Shown one piece after another: positions 35,680 through 44,242 of a DNA stretch of 64,000 nt (positions are counted from its first letter, which is position 1; each line of letters starts with the position of its first letter). The position numbers and the translations under genes are program-made. A model generated the notes under the pieces. That model saw only the letters and a program-made list of their open reading frames with translations, had not been told where the DNA came from and ran no database searches. The stretch spans positions 62,001-126,000 of the forward strand of contig NZ_AFPK01000036.1 of the NCBI RefSeq assembly GCF_000220525.1, given 5' to 3'. The DNA is from Ochrovirga pacifica (lineage in GTDB: Bacteria > Bacteroidota > Bacteroidia > Flavobacteriales > Flavobacteriaceae).

Positions 35680-36669
35680 ATGGAAGTAGACGTAAGAGCT
35701 ATCAGCGAAAAAATCGAAAGAGAAAGTGCTTTTGTGGATTTATTATCCATGGAAATGAACAAAGTTATTGTAGGTCAAAAACATATGGTCGATCGTTTAT
35801 TGATTGGTCTTTTAGGAAATGGTCACATCCTTTTAGAAGGGGTTCCAGGTTTGGCAAAAACTTTAGCCATTAACACCTTGTCTAAAGCAGTAGATGGAGT
35901 TTTTAGCCGTATTCAGTTTACCCCCGATTTGCTACCAGCGGATGTGGTAGGAACGATGATTTACAATATGAAAGAAAACGACTTTTCTATTAAAAAAGGA
36001 CCCATTTTTGCAAATTTTGTTTTGGCAGATGAAATCAACCGTGCTCCAGCAAAAGTACAATCTGCCTTATTAGAAGCTATGCAAGAACGACAAATTACTA
36101 TTGGTGATGAAACGTTTAAATTGGACGAGCCTTTTTTGGTAATGGCTACACAAAACCCTGTAGATCAAGAAGGAACTTATACGTTACCAGAAGCACAAGT
36201 AGATCGTTTTATGCTAAAAGTAGTGATTGATTATCCTAAGTTAGACGAAGAACAATTGATTATGAGAGCCAACTTAAACGGATCTTTTGAAAACGTAAAT
36301 CCTGTGGTTTCTTTAGAGCAAATTGTCAATGCACGTAAAGTGGTTAATGAAGTCTACATGGATGAAAAAATTGAAAAGTATATCTTAGACATCATCTTTG
36401 CCACACGTTATCCAGAAAAATATGGGCTAGAAAATTTAAAACCACTAATTTCTTTTGGAGCTTCTCCTAGAGGTAGTATTTCCTTAGCCAAAGCAGCCAA
36501 ATGTCATGCCTTTATCAAAAGAAGAGGTTATGTAATTCCTGAAGATGTAAGAGCGGTAGTTTTAGATATATTGCGTCATAGAATTGGAATTACTTACGAA
36601 GCAGAAGCAGAAAATGTAACTTCTGAAGACATCGTAAACCAAATAGTGAATGTAGTAGAAGTACCTTAA
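35680..36669 (+). CDS. moxR: MoxR-family AAA+ ATPase
   Basis: A 329-residue MoxR AAA+ ATPase, first gene of the Bat locus. The Walker A motif is GVPGLAKT, the Walker B is LADEINRAP, and the sensor-1 region is MATQNPVDQEGTYTLPEAQVDRF. The MoxR-specific inserts and the C-terminal lid with SPRGSISLAKAAKCHAFIKRRGYVIPEDV are clear. MoxR proteins act as chaperones that mature VWA-domain partners, and five such partner genes follow. A near-consensus -7 element (TAAATTGG, 35620-35627) lies upstream. Confidence 0.94.
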   Translation: MEVDVRAISEKIERESAFVDLLSMEMNKVIVGQKHMVDRLLIGLLGNGHILLEGVPGLAKTLAINTLSKAVDGVFSRIQFTPDLLPADVVGTMIYNMKENDFSIKKGPIFANFVLADEINRAPAKVQSALLEAMQERQITIGDETFKLDEPFLVMATQNPVDQEGTYTLPEAQVDRFMLKVVIDYPKLDEEQLIMRANLNGSFENVNPVVSLEQIVNARKVVNEVYMDEKIEKYILDIIFATRYPEKYGLENLKPLISFGASPRGSISLAKAAKCHAFIKRRGYVIPEDVRAVVLDILRHRIGITYEAEAENVTSEDIVNQIVNVVEVP

Positions 36670-36672
36670 CCC

Positions 36673-36752
36673 AAGTACAAAGTACAAAGTAGAAAGTACG
36701 AAGTTTTAAACTTATCGTAATTAGCTACTCAGTACTTAGTACTCAGTACTAT
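36673..36752. repeat. Inverted heptad-repeat arrays (AAGTACN)
   Basis: Between moxR and the DUF58 gene, the units AAGTACA, AAGTACA, AAGTAGA and AAGTACG (36673-36700) form a tandem array with period seven. Its near-complement, CTACTCA GTACTTA GTACTCA GTACTAT (36725-36752), follows in inverted order 24 bases later. RNA from this region could form a long imperfect hairpin within the operon. A related array lies in the start of batD at 41521-41555. Confidence 0.75.
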
Positions 36753-36757
36753 TAAAA

Positions 36758-37624
36758 ATGGATACCAAAGAAATCTTAAAGAAAGTTAGAAAAATAGAGA
36801 TCAAGACACGTCGATTGTCAGATCATGTTTTTTCTGGAGAATACCATAGTTCTTTTAAAGGACGAGGAATGACTTTTAGCGAGGTAAAACAATATCAATT
36901 TGGTGATGACATCCGTAGCATAGATTGGAATGTAACTGCTCGCTACAATGAGCCTTATGTAAAAGTTTTTGAAGAAGAACGTGAACTTACCATGATGATG
37001 GTAGTAGATATTAGTGGATCTGGAAACTTTGGAACAAAAGAGCAGTTTAAAAGAGAAACATTAACAGAAATAGCAGCTACCCTAGCCTTTTCCGCTATTC
37101 AAAACAACGACAAAGTAGGTTTGTTACTGTTTTCAGATCAAATAGAACTCTACATTCCGCCCAAAAAAGGGAAAAGTCATGTATTGCGTATTATAAGAGA
37201 GTTGATAGAATTTGAGCCCAAAAGTCAAAAAACAAATATCAATACGGCTTTAAAATACCTATCAAATGTGTTAAGAAAAAAAGCCATTGTTTTTGTTTTG
37301 TCCGATTTTATGAATGATGGTTACGAACATACGCTAAAAATACTTGCCAATAAACACGATGTTACTGGTGTTAGAGTATACGATCAATATGATGAAAACT
37401 TACCAAAAATTGGTTTAGTTCCTATGGTAGATGCCGAAACAAATAAAACAGTTTGGGTAAACACATCATCTAAAAAAGTAAGAAATCAATACCAAAAACA
37501 ATTTGCTTACTGGCGACAGAATTTTGAAACTGCTTTTCAAAAAAGTGGAGCTGGAATTTTAAGTTGTAGAACCGAAGAAAATTACGCAAAAAAATTGTTG
37601 ACGTATTTTAAACAAAGAGGATAA
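36758..37624 (+). CDS. DUF58 domain protein of the Bat locus
   Basis: A 288-residue soluble protein with the DUF58 core (FKGRGMTFSEVKQYQFGDDIRSIDW) and a VWA-like fold. The MIDAS-type sequence DISGSG occurs at about residue 88, after WNVTARYNEPYVKVFEEERELTMMM. Further VWA markers are VGLLLFSDQIELYIPPKKG and VFVLSDFMNDGY. DUF58 genes lie next to moxR in Bat-type operons. The gene starts six bases after the heptad repeats. No membrane segment is seen, so it probably works in the cytoplasm with MoxR. Confidence 0.9.
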   Translation: MDTKEILKKVRKIEIKTRRLSDHVFSGEYHSSFKGRGMTFSEVKQYQFGDDIRSIDWNVTARYNEPYVKVFEEERELTMMMVVDISGSGNFGTKEQFKRETLTEIAATLAFSAIQNNDKVGLLLFSDQIELYIPPKKGKSHVLRIIRELIEFEPKSQKTNINTALKYLSNVLRKKAIVFVLSDFMNDGYEHTLKILANKHDVTGVRVYDQYDENLPKIGLVPMVDAETNKTVWVNTSSKKVRNQYQKQFAYWRQNFETAFQKSGAGILSCRTEENYAKKLLTYFKQRG

Positions 37625-37660
37625 TCAATAATGAATTACAAAGTTTTGAATTTCAAATTG

Positions 37661-38593
37661 ATGAAAAAAATCATCCCTATTTTTATTTTTTTAAGCACTT
37701 GTTTGGCCATGGGACAATCACAACCCAACATTGCCATCAAGGCCGATACCACTGCTATAAAAATTGGAGAACAAATTACTTATACCATTGTTACTTCTAA
37801 AGAAAAAAATGTGATTTTCCCTAAACTGACTTTAAAAGGTTTAGAAGTTGCAGAAGAATTGCCTGCAGATACATTGACAGATGTGTTTGAAAAAAAATAT
37901 TTAATTACAGGTTTTGATAGTGGTGCTTTTTATATTGGTAAACAACAAGTATTTATAGATGCCAAAGCATATTTTACAGATTCTTTGTTGATAAATGTTG
38001 CAACAGTACAGGTAGATACTGCAAAATTAGCTCCTTATTACAGAGCTAAAGATATTGAAAATGAAAAATATAGCTTTGCCGAGTTTTGGTATAGATCTAA
38101 GACCAGCGTGTACATAACATTGGCAGTGCTAGTTTTTATAGTAGGATTGTACTTTTTATTTCGCAATAAAAAAGAAGAAAAGCCTAAAAAAATTATTAAA
38201 ATTCCTCCTTTTATTACTGCATCTAAAGAGTTACAAGCTTTGCAAAATAAGCAATTGTGGCAAAACAATCAGACCAAAGCTTATTATTCTGAATTGACAG
38301 GAATAGTAAGAAAATACATCGGTGATGAATTAGCTATTCAGGCACTAGAAAACACAACAGACGAGTTGATGGCCTTACTGACGGTTGAAAATAAACAGCA
38401 AAAATTAGGATTGGACAAAGAAATGTTAGCCAAGTTAAAAATGCTGTTGTCTCAAGCTGATTTTGTAAAATTTGCAAAGCAAAGACCTTTGGAAAGCGAT
38501 ATTAGAGGGCACGAATCAGATGCTGAATTGATTATTAAAACCATTCATCAAATTGTGGAATCTCAAAAACAGGTAGCAAATGATGACGAATAG
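37661..38593 (+). CDS. Bat-locus single-span membrane protein, unknown function
   Basis: A 310-residue protein with a signal peptide (MKKIIPIFIFLSTCLAMGQS), a beta-rich periplasmic part (about 22-145) related in style to the N-terminal domains of BatD, a membrane helix (about residues 146-167, TSVYITLAVLVFIVGLYFLF) and a cytoplasmic helical tail (about 190-310) with DELMALLTVENKQQK and REPLESDIRG-like segments (RPLESDIRGHE). I took the ATG at 37661, because the signal peptide starts there. An upstream ATG at 37631 would add ten residues ahead of it. The next gene, batA, overlaps its end by 14 bases. This small extra gene is common in Bacteroidetes Bat operons. Confidence 0.8.
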   Translation: MKKIIPIFIFLSTCLAMGQSQPNIAIKADTTAIKIGEQITYTIVTSKEKNVIFPKLTLKGLEVAEELPADTLTDVFEKKYLITGFDSGAFYIGKQQVFIDAKAYFTDSLLINVATVQVDTAKLAPYYRAKDIENEKYSFAEFWYRSKTSVYITLAVLVFIVGLYFLFRNKKEEKPKKIIKIPPFITASKELQALQNKQLWQNNQTKAYYSELTGIVRKYIGDELAIQALENTTDELMALLTVENKQQKLGLDKEMLAKLKMLLSQADFVKFAKQRPLESDIRGHESDAELIIKTIHQIVESQKQVANDDE

Positions 38594-39584
38594 TAATTTT
38601 GAATTTACAAATCCTACTTTTTTGTGGTTGCTTTTGCTATTGCCAATATTGTCGGTTTGGTTGTATATCAGCAAAAATAGAAAACAAGCTAAGTTAACTT
38701 TGGCTAGTACAACAGCAATTCAAAAGAGTTCAGCTTTAGGTCTAGTATATCAATTTCTATGGGTATTAAAATTATTGTCTTTAGCTGCTCTAATTGTAGC
38801 TTTGGCAAGACCCAGAAATGTTGCAGTTACAACCAAAAACAAAAAAAATAAAGGGATAGACATTGTAATGGCAACCGATGTGTCGGGATCTATGCTGGCA
38901 AGAGATTTAAAACCAAACCGATTAGAAGCCTTAAAGAAAGTAGCCGAAAATTTTGTTGATAAACGTCCGAATGATCGTATTGGAGTGGTATTGTATGCAG
39001 GAGAAAGTTATACCAAAACCCCAATTACTAGCGATAAATCTATTGTAAAAAGAACTATAAAATCTATAGAATATGGAGATATAGAAGACGGAACTGCTAT
39101 TGGTATGGGCTTGGGTGCAGCTGTAAATAGACTAAAAGATAGCAAAGCCAAAAGCAAAGTCATAATCCTTTTAACAGATGGAGTAAACACAGCTGGTTCT
39201 GTAGATCCTAAACTGGCTACCGAATTGGCTAAAGGAGTGGGAATAAAAGTATATACTATTGGAATTGGTACTAACGGAATGGCCGAAATGCCTTATGCCA
39301 AAGACTATACAGGTAAACTTTTGTTTAAACCCATGCAAGTTGAAATTGATGAAACTTTGTTACGTTATATAGCCGATCAGACGGGTGGTAGGTATTTTAG
39401 AGCAAATTCTAATACCAAATTAAAAACCATTTACGACGAAATAGACAAATTAGAAAAAACAGAAATAGAGGAATTTAAATATTATAATTATCAAGAATTG
39501 TACAGAAATTTAGTCCTATTAGCCATCGGATTATTGGTGTTAGAGTACCTCTTAAAAAATACACTATTCAAAAGTTTTATTTAG
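38580..39584 (+). CDS. batA: BatA, VWA-domain aerotolerance protein
   Basis: A 334-residue membrane-bound VWA protein of the Bat (Bacteroides aerotolerance) complex. Two N-terminal helices (about residues 10-28 and 52-74, LLWLLLLPILSVWLY-like and VLKLLSLAALIVALARPR) anchor it. The VWA domain has an intact MIDAS motif (DVSGSM at about residue 100) and the TDGVNTAGSVDPK block. A last helix (LVLLAIGLLVLEYLL, about 310-327) follows. The start overlaps the preceding gene by 14 bases. Bat proteins aid oxidative-stress tolerance in Bacteroides, but the biochemical role is not settled. Confidence 0.9.
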   Translation: MMTNSNFEFTNPTFLWLLLLLPILSVWLYISKNRKQAKLTLASTTAIQKSSALGLVYQFLWVLKLLSLAALIVALARPRNVAVTTKNKKNKGIDIVMATDVSGSMLARDLKPNRLEALKKVAENFVDKRPNDRIGVVLYAGESYTKTPITSDKSIVKRTIKSIEYGDIEDGTAIGMGLGAAVNRLKDSKAKSKVIILLTDGVNTAGSVDPKLATELAKGVGIKVYTIGIGTNGMAEMPYAKDYTGKLLFKPMQVEIDETLLRYIADQTGGRYFRANSNTKLKTIYDEIDKLEKTEIEEFKYYNYQELYRNLVLLAIGLLVLEYLLKNTLFKSFI

Positions 39585-39649
39585 AAAATTAGTTAACAAA
39601 GATAATTGACAGATGTTTTCGTAGAATTGAAAACTAGATAAACCAAATT

Positions 39650-40690
39650 ATGAACAGACTAGAAGAACCTATATATTTTTATGTTTTGGCTTTGTTGCCT
39701 TTGTTGTTACTAATATTATTGTATAAGTTTTGGTGGCAAAAAAGAACACAAAAACAGTTTGCTAACATCAAGCTATTGCAAAAATTAGCACCAGATTATT
39801 CGGTTTATAAAACCAGTTTAAAATACGTGTTTTTAGCCTTGGCTATTGCTAGTTTTACTATTGCTTTGGTAAATCCAAAAATAGGAACCAAGTTAGAAAC
39901 AGTAAAACGCGAAGGAGTAGATATAGTATTTGCTTTAGATGTGTCAAAAAGTATGTTGTCTGAAGATATTGCTCCAAATCGATTAGAAAAAGCCAAACAA
40001 ATTATCTTAAAAACAATTGACGAGCTAGGTAGCGACCGTATCGGAATTATTATTTATGCAGGGAACTCCTACCCTCTTTTACCTATTACTACAGATCATG
40101 CAGCTGCAAAATTGTTTTTAAAAAATGCCGATCCAGACATGGTATCAAGTCAAGGAACGGCTATTAATGAAGCGCTGCATTCTGCCATAAATTATTACAA
40201 TAACGATGAACAAACCAACAAATATTTGGTGATTTTATCTGATGGAGAAGACCATGAAGAAAATACAATTGATACCGCCAAAGAATTAAATAAACAAGGA
40301 ATTAAAGTGATTACCGTTGGAATTGGAACTGAAAAAGGAGGTGTAATTCCGGATATGATAAACGGTTATCAAAAAGGACTAAAAAAAGATAAAAATGGCG
40401 AAGTCGTCATTACTCAAAGACATGTACAAGTGTTACAAGAAGTAGCAGCCAGTGCTAACGGTTTTTATGTAGATGGAAATAAAACAGCTACATCGGTAAA
40501 TAAAATTGTAGAAGTGCTGTCTAAAGCCAAAAAAACAGAATTTGAATCGAAACAATTTTCTGATTACAAAAGCCAATTTCAATGGTTTATTGGTTTGGGA
40601 ATTTTATGGATTTTAGTTGATGTCTTTGTATTTGAAAAGAAAACCAAATGGGTAAAGAGTACAAATTTGTTTAATGAAAATGAGGTATAA
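39650..40690 (+). CDS. batB: BatB, VWA-domain aerotolerance protein
   Basis: A 346-residue paralogue of BatA. The arrangement is the same: two N-terminal helices (about residues 8-25 and 53-75, ending ALVNPKIGTK), a VWA domain with MIDAS motif DVSKSM (about residue 102), the AGNSYPLLPITTDHAAAK stretch, SDGEDHEE, and a final helix (WFIGLGILWILVDVFVFE, near 310-330). The gap to batA is 65 bases, and batC follows after a single base. Sequence similarity to BatA suggests an old duplication. Confidence 0.9.
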   Translation: MNRLEEPIYFYVLALLPLLLLILLYKFWWQKRTQKQFANIKLLQKLAPDYSVYKTSLKYVFLALAIASFTIALVNPKIGTKLETVKREGVDIVFALDVSKSMLSEDIAPNRLEKAKQIILKTIDELGSDRIGIIIYAGNSYPLLPITTDHAAAKLFLKNADPDMVSSQGTAINEALHSAINYYNNDEQTNKYLVILSDGEDHEENTIDTAKELNKQGIKVITVGIGTEKGGVIPDMINGYQKGLKKDKNGEVVITQRHVQVLQEVAASANGFYVDGNKTATSVNKIVEVLSKAKKTEFESKQFSDYKSQFQWFIGLGILWILVDVFVFEKKTKWVKSTNLFNENEV

Positions 40691-40691
40691 G

Positions 40692-41516
40692 ATGAAACAA
40701 GCATTGCAATTAATTTTGGTATTGACAAGTTGCATCGCACTAGGTCAAAATTTACCAAAAGAAAAAGTATACGAAGCTAAGAAACAATTAAGAGAAGGGA
40801 ACAAAGCCTATAAAAAAGGAAGTTATGACGATGCGGCTATTGCCTATCAAAAAAGTTTGGTAGAAGATGGAATGTATTACAAAGGGGCTTATAACTTAGG
40901 AAATTCTTTTTTTAAGCAAAAAAAATACAAAGAAGCCGTAGATCAATTCTTATTGGCAAATAAATTGGCCAAAAGTAAAGAAAATAAAGCCAAAACTAGT
41001 GAGTTGATTGGAGATGCATTCATCAAACAAAAGGAACTAGAAAAAGGATTAGAAGCTTACAAACAAGCGTTGTTAAAAAATCCTACTGATGATATTTTGA
41101 GACAAAAATACATTGCTGCTAAGCAAGAAAAAGAACAACAAGATCAGCAACAAAAAGACCAAGATAAAGACAAAAATAATCAGGATAACAAAGATCAAAA
41201 CAAAGATCAAAAAGACAAAGGGAATGATCAAAAAGGTCAAAATAAAGATGATGATAAAGAAAATTCCCAAGACTCTAAAAATGGAGAAGATAAACAAGAT
41301 CAAGAAGATAGCAAACCAAGTGATCAAGAACAAAATAAAGGAGAAAACGGAGAAGATAAAAAGCAACCACAGGCACAACCCAAACCCTCTAAGTTGTCTC
41401 CAGAACAGATACAGCAATTGTTAGAGTCTATGAGTAATGAAGAAGAAAAAACGCAGAAAAAAGTAAACGCTCAAAAAGCAAAAGCAAAAGTAAAAAACAA
41501 TGAAAAAGACTGGTAA
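40692..41516 (+). CDS. batC: BatC, TPR protein with highly charged tail
   Basis: A 274-residue exported protein. It has a signal peptide (MKQALQLILVLTSCIALGQ) and three TPR-like units (about 22-130, for example GNKAYKKGSYDDAAIAYQKSL). A low-complexity tail (about 140-240) is made mostly of Asp, Gln, Lys, Asn and Glu in short DQK/KDQ repeats. It ends with SKLSPEQIQQLLESMSNEEEK. The ATG at 40692, one base after batB, was chosen for the signal peptide, whereas an earlier in-frame ATG would add six residues. Such tails are usual in BatC. They make false reading frames on both strands, which are not genes. Confidence 0.88.
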   Translation: MKQALQLILVLTSCIALGQNLPKEKVYEAKKQLREGNKAYKKGSYDDAAIAYQKSLVEDGMYYKGAYNLGNSFFKQKKYKEAVDQFLLANKLAKSKENKAKTSELIGDAFIKQKELEKGLEAYKQALLKNPTDDILRQKYIAAKQEKEQQDQQQKDQDKDKNNQDNKDQNKDQKDKGNDQKGQNKDDDKENSQDSKNGEDKQDQEDSKPSDQEQNKGENGEDKKQPQAQPKPSKLSPEQIQQLLESMSNEEEKTQKKVNAQKAKAKVKNNEKDW

Positions 41517-43356
41517 TATAGTATTCGGCAAGCAGTACACGGTATCCAGTACTCTACAGTTTTTGGCAATAAATCCTTTTTTTATTGCTTTTACTGTGCT
41601 AACCTTATTTACCCTTACTACTTATGCACAAGAGGTAAAATTAACAGCAAAAGTAAGTAAAAAGACTTTGGGTGAAAACCAACGTTTGCGTATTTCATAT
41701 GAAATAAACAATCAAGAAGCAGATGATTTTAAATTGCCTAATTTTAAAAATTTTAAGGTAGTACAAGGACCAAGTCAGTCGGTAAGTAACTCTTACTCCG
41801 TAATAAACGGAAAGGTAAAAAGCAATTTTAGCAAAACGTATACGTACATTTTAGAACCCAAAGCAAAGGGAGTTTTTACCATACCACCAGCAAGTATTAT
41901 TTATAAAGAGAACAAGATAGAATCTAACACCATTACTATTACGGTGGTAGATCCTGTAGATTTACCTGCAGATCCAAACGATCCCAATTATATTGCTAGT
42001 CAGAATGTAAAAATGGTGTTGAGCGTTTCTGATGAAAATCCATATGTTGGACAGCCTATTTATGCAGAGTATAGATTGTATGTAAACCAAATGGGGATTA
42101 ACGGTTTTGATGTAGATACACCACCCAATTATGAAGGGTTTTGGAGTCAAAACATAGAAAATAAAAAACCACAATTTAAAGAAGGAAAGTACAAAGGGGA
42201 AATTTGGCAATATGCAGTATTGCACAAAGTATTGTTAATACCCCAAAGAGAAGGAACCCTTAGCATCAATGCAATGTCTGCCGATGTTGTAATTGGAGTG
42301 CCTACAGGTAGAGGAGATTTTTTTGGAAACATGATTACAAGAAATGTAAATCAAAAACTATCTTCTACCACTCAAAAAATAAAAGTAAAACCGTTACCAA
42401 TAGAAGGTAAGCCATTAGATTTTACAGGAGCTGTAGGTGATTACAATTATCAAGTTACTACAAGTAGAGATGAGTTTAAAGCCAACGAATCGGCACAAAT
42501 AAAAGTAAAAGTATCTGGTAGAGGAAATCTAAAATTGTTTGAAATACCAGAAATTAAAACTCCCAAAGAATTAGAGGTTTATGATCCTGAAAGAAAAGAA
42601 AACGTACAAACCGCTAGCACAGGATTAAAGGGAAGTATAGAAGAAGCTTATACTGTGGTTCCACAGTTTAAAGGAAAGTTTATCATCCCTTCTACACGTT
42701 TCTCTTACTTTAACCCTGAAGATGGAAAATACCATACGTTAACATCAGACGAAATTGTATTAAATGTAACCCAAGGAAAGGAATTAGTTACAAGCAAAGG
42801 AGAAGATTATACATCAGGTAACACAGTTATAAAACAATCTGTAACTAGTACCGGAGATAATTTTAGGTACATACAAACCAGCACAAGTTTTGTAAGCAGT
42901 AATGTTAAAGATTTTTATAAATCTACCCTGTTTTATATCTTATTACTTTTGCCAGTAATTTTAATTCCGTTAAGCATTTTTGCTTCTAAAAAACAACGTG
43001 AACTAAGTAAAAATCAGCAAAGAAATAAACTTAAAAATGCAGATAAATTAGCTAGAAAATATTTGGCAAGTGCTAAAAAAGAACTTGGAAATAAGACTAC
43101 TTTTTACAGTTCTTTAGAAAAAGCACTACACAATTATTTAAAGGCCAAATTGGGGGTAGAAACTACGGACATTAGCAAAGAAAAAATAGAAACTTTACTT
43201 TCTAAAAAAGGAGTTGATAAAGAGATCATTAAACAGTTTATAAATGTATTTACCGCATGTGAGTTTGCAAGATATGCACCTTCTTCGGATGAAAAAATGA
43301 ACGAAGATTTTGACCTAGCCAAAAAAGCCATTGCTAAAATTGATAAAAACTTATAA
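41500..43356 (+). CDS. batD: BatD, multi-domain membrane protein of the Bat locus
   Basis: A 618-residue protein. A hydrophobic segment at about residues 24-45 (FFIAFTVLTLFTLTTYAQ) is the signal peptide. Three or more beta-sandwich units of the BatD/BAM type follow (about 48-455, with FKLPNFKNFKVVQGPSQS, DENPYVGQPIYAEYRLYVNQ and STRFSYFNPEDGKY). A membrane helix (about 472-492, TLFYILLLLPVILIPLSIFA) and a helical tail end it. The first ~22 residues are encoded partly by the heptad repeat 41521-41555 (residues 8-19), so the N-terminal extension may be a recent addition. It overlaps batC by 17 bases. Confidence 0.88.
   Translation: MKKTGNIVFGKQYTVSSTLQFLAINPFFIAFTVLTLFTLTTYAQEVKLTAKVSKKTLGENQRLRISYEINNQEADDFKLPNFKNFKVVQGPSQSVSNSYSVINGKVKSNFSKTYTYILEPKAKGVFTIPPASIIYKENKIESNTITITVVDPVDLPADPNDPNYIASQNVKMVLSVSDENPYVGQPIYAEYRLYVNQMGINGFDVDTPPNYEGFWSQNIENKKPQFKEGKYKGEIWQYAVLHKVLLIPQREGTLSINAMSADVVIGVPTGRGDFFGNMITRNVNQKLSSTTQKIKVKPLPIEGKPLDFTGAVGDYNYQVTTSRDEFKANESAQIKVKVSGRGNLKLFEIPEIKTPKELEVYDPERKENVQTASTGLKGSIEEAYTVVPQFKGKFIIPSTRFSYFNPEDGKYHTLTSDEIVLNVTQGKELVTSKGEDYTSGNTVIKQSVTSTGDNFRYIQTSTSFVSSNVKDFYKSTLFYILLLLPVILIPLSIFASKKQRELSKNQQRNKLKNADKLARKYLASAKKELGNKTTFYSSLEKALHNYLKAKLGVETTDISKEKIETLLSKKGVDKEIIKQFINVFTACEFARYAPSSDEKMNEDFDLAKKAIAKIDKNL
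41521..41555 (+). repeat. Heptad-repeat array inside batD 5' coding end
   Basis: Five seven-base units (GTATTCG, GCAAGCA, GTACACG, GTATCCA, GTACTCT) match the second array at 36732-36752 (GTACTTA, GTACTCA, GTACTAT) in period and core. Here they are read in frame as residues 8-19 of BatD. Confidence 0.6.
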
Positions 43357-43368
43357 AACTTAAAAGAA

Positions 43369-44121
43369 ATGAAAAATTTTGTATTTGGAGTTTTAATGCT
43401 TGTTGTAGGTTTTGTGAGCGCTCAAAATTCGCAGGAATTATTTCAAGAAGGAAACCAATATTATCAAGAAGAAAATTATTTAAAAGCCATACAATCGTAC
43501 AAAAATATAGTAAAAAAAGACGAGGTTTCTTCGGAGCTGTATTTTAATCTAGCAAATGCTTATTATAAAATCAATAAAATGGCAGAGGCTATTTACTATT
43601 ACGAAAAAGCATTGCAATTAAATCCTACAAACAAAGATGCTCAGCTAAACTTGGCTTATGCCAACCGAGGTATTATAGATAGTATAAAGTCTGTTCCAAA
43701 ATCTGTTTTTGAAAAGCTGAATGATAATTTACAAACCCTTTTATCATACAACCAATGGGCTTTGGCAAGCGTTATTCTCTCGCTAACAGCAGGATGTATT
43801 TGGATTTTGTTTTTCTTTAGCATAAAACCAGCAACTAAAAAAATGTTTTTTACGCTTTCCATTATTTTTACAATTGCATGTTGTGGAAGCTTAGCAATTA
43901 CCATGCAACAATATCATTATACCAAAAACACGGTGTATGCGATTGTTTTTGCAGAAGAAGTAATAATTAGGAATGCACCAAGAGAAACGGCCTCAGAAGT
44001 CTTTATTTTGCATCAGGGAACCAAATTAAAAGTTTTAGATGAAGTTGGGACTTGGCAAAAAATTAAAATTTCGGATGGACAAATTGGTTGGGTTGATAAA
44101 AAACTCATCAAAAAATTGTAA
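43369..44121 (+). CDS. batE: BatE, TPR and SH3-like membrane protein
   Basis: A 250-residue protein closing the Bat operon. It has a signal peptide (MKNFVFGVLMLVVGFVSAQ), TPR units (about 22-100, with ELFQEGNQYYQEENYLKAIQSYKNI), two membrane helices (about 128-150 and 157-180) and a C-terminal SH3-like domain (about 188-250, with VIIRNAPRETASEVF and GQIGWVDKKLIKKL). The gap to batD is 12 bases. The modest terminator at 44192-44219 lies past its end. The BatB-C-E products probably form a complex, as described for Bacteroides and Leptospira. Confidence 0.88.
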   Translation: MKNFVFGVLMLVVGFVSAQNSQELFQEGNQYYQEENYLKAIQSYKNIVKKDEVSSELYFNLANAYYKINKMAEAIYYYEKALQLNPTNKDAQLNLAYANRGIIDSIKSVPKSVFEKLNDNLQTLLSYNQWALASVILSLTAGCIWILFFFSIKPATKKMFFTLSIIFTIACCGSLAITMQQYHYTKNTVYAIVFAEEVIIRNAPRETASEVFILHQGTKLKVLDEVGTWQKIKISDGQIGWVDKKLIKKL

Positions 44122-44191
44122 ATTTGATTACCCATCAGTGGTTTACCACACAAAAAAGCACGCTAAAATTAGAAAAAGTCGATAAGTAGAT

Positions 44192-44219
44192 GACCTAGAA
44201 TGTATTCTTAGGTCTTTTG
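44192..44219 (+). terminator. Probable terminator of the Bat operon
   Basis: GACCT...AGGTC plus GAAT...ATTC form a bulged stem followed by TTTT. The T-run is short, so confidence is moderate. Confidence 0.55.
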
Positions 44220-44242
44220 TTGATTTTAAAATTTTAAAAATT

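Noticed and set aside
36673-36752. CRISPR-like short repeat array
   Set aside because: The units are seven bases without spacers, and no cas gene is in the window.
41073-41424. Long open frames on both strands inside batC
   Set aside because: They are shadows of the low-complexity Asp/Gln/Lys-rich tail of BatC. They have no start context, domain or conservation signal.
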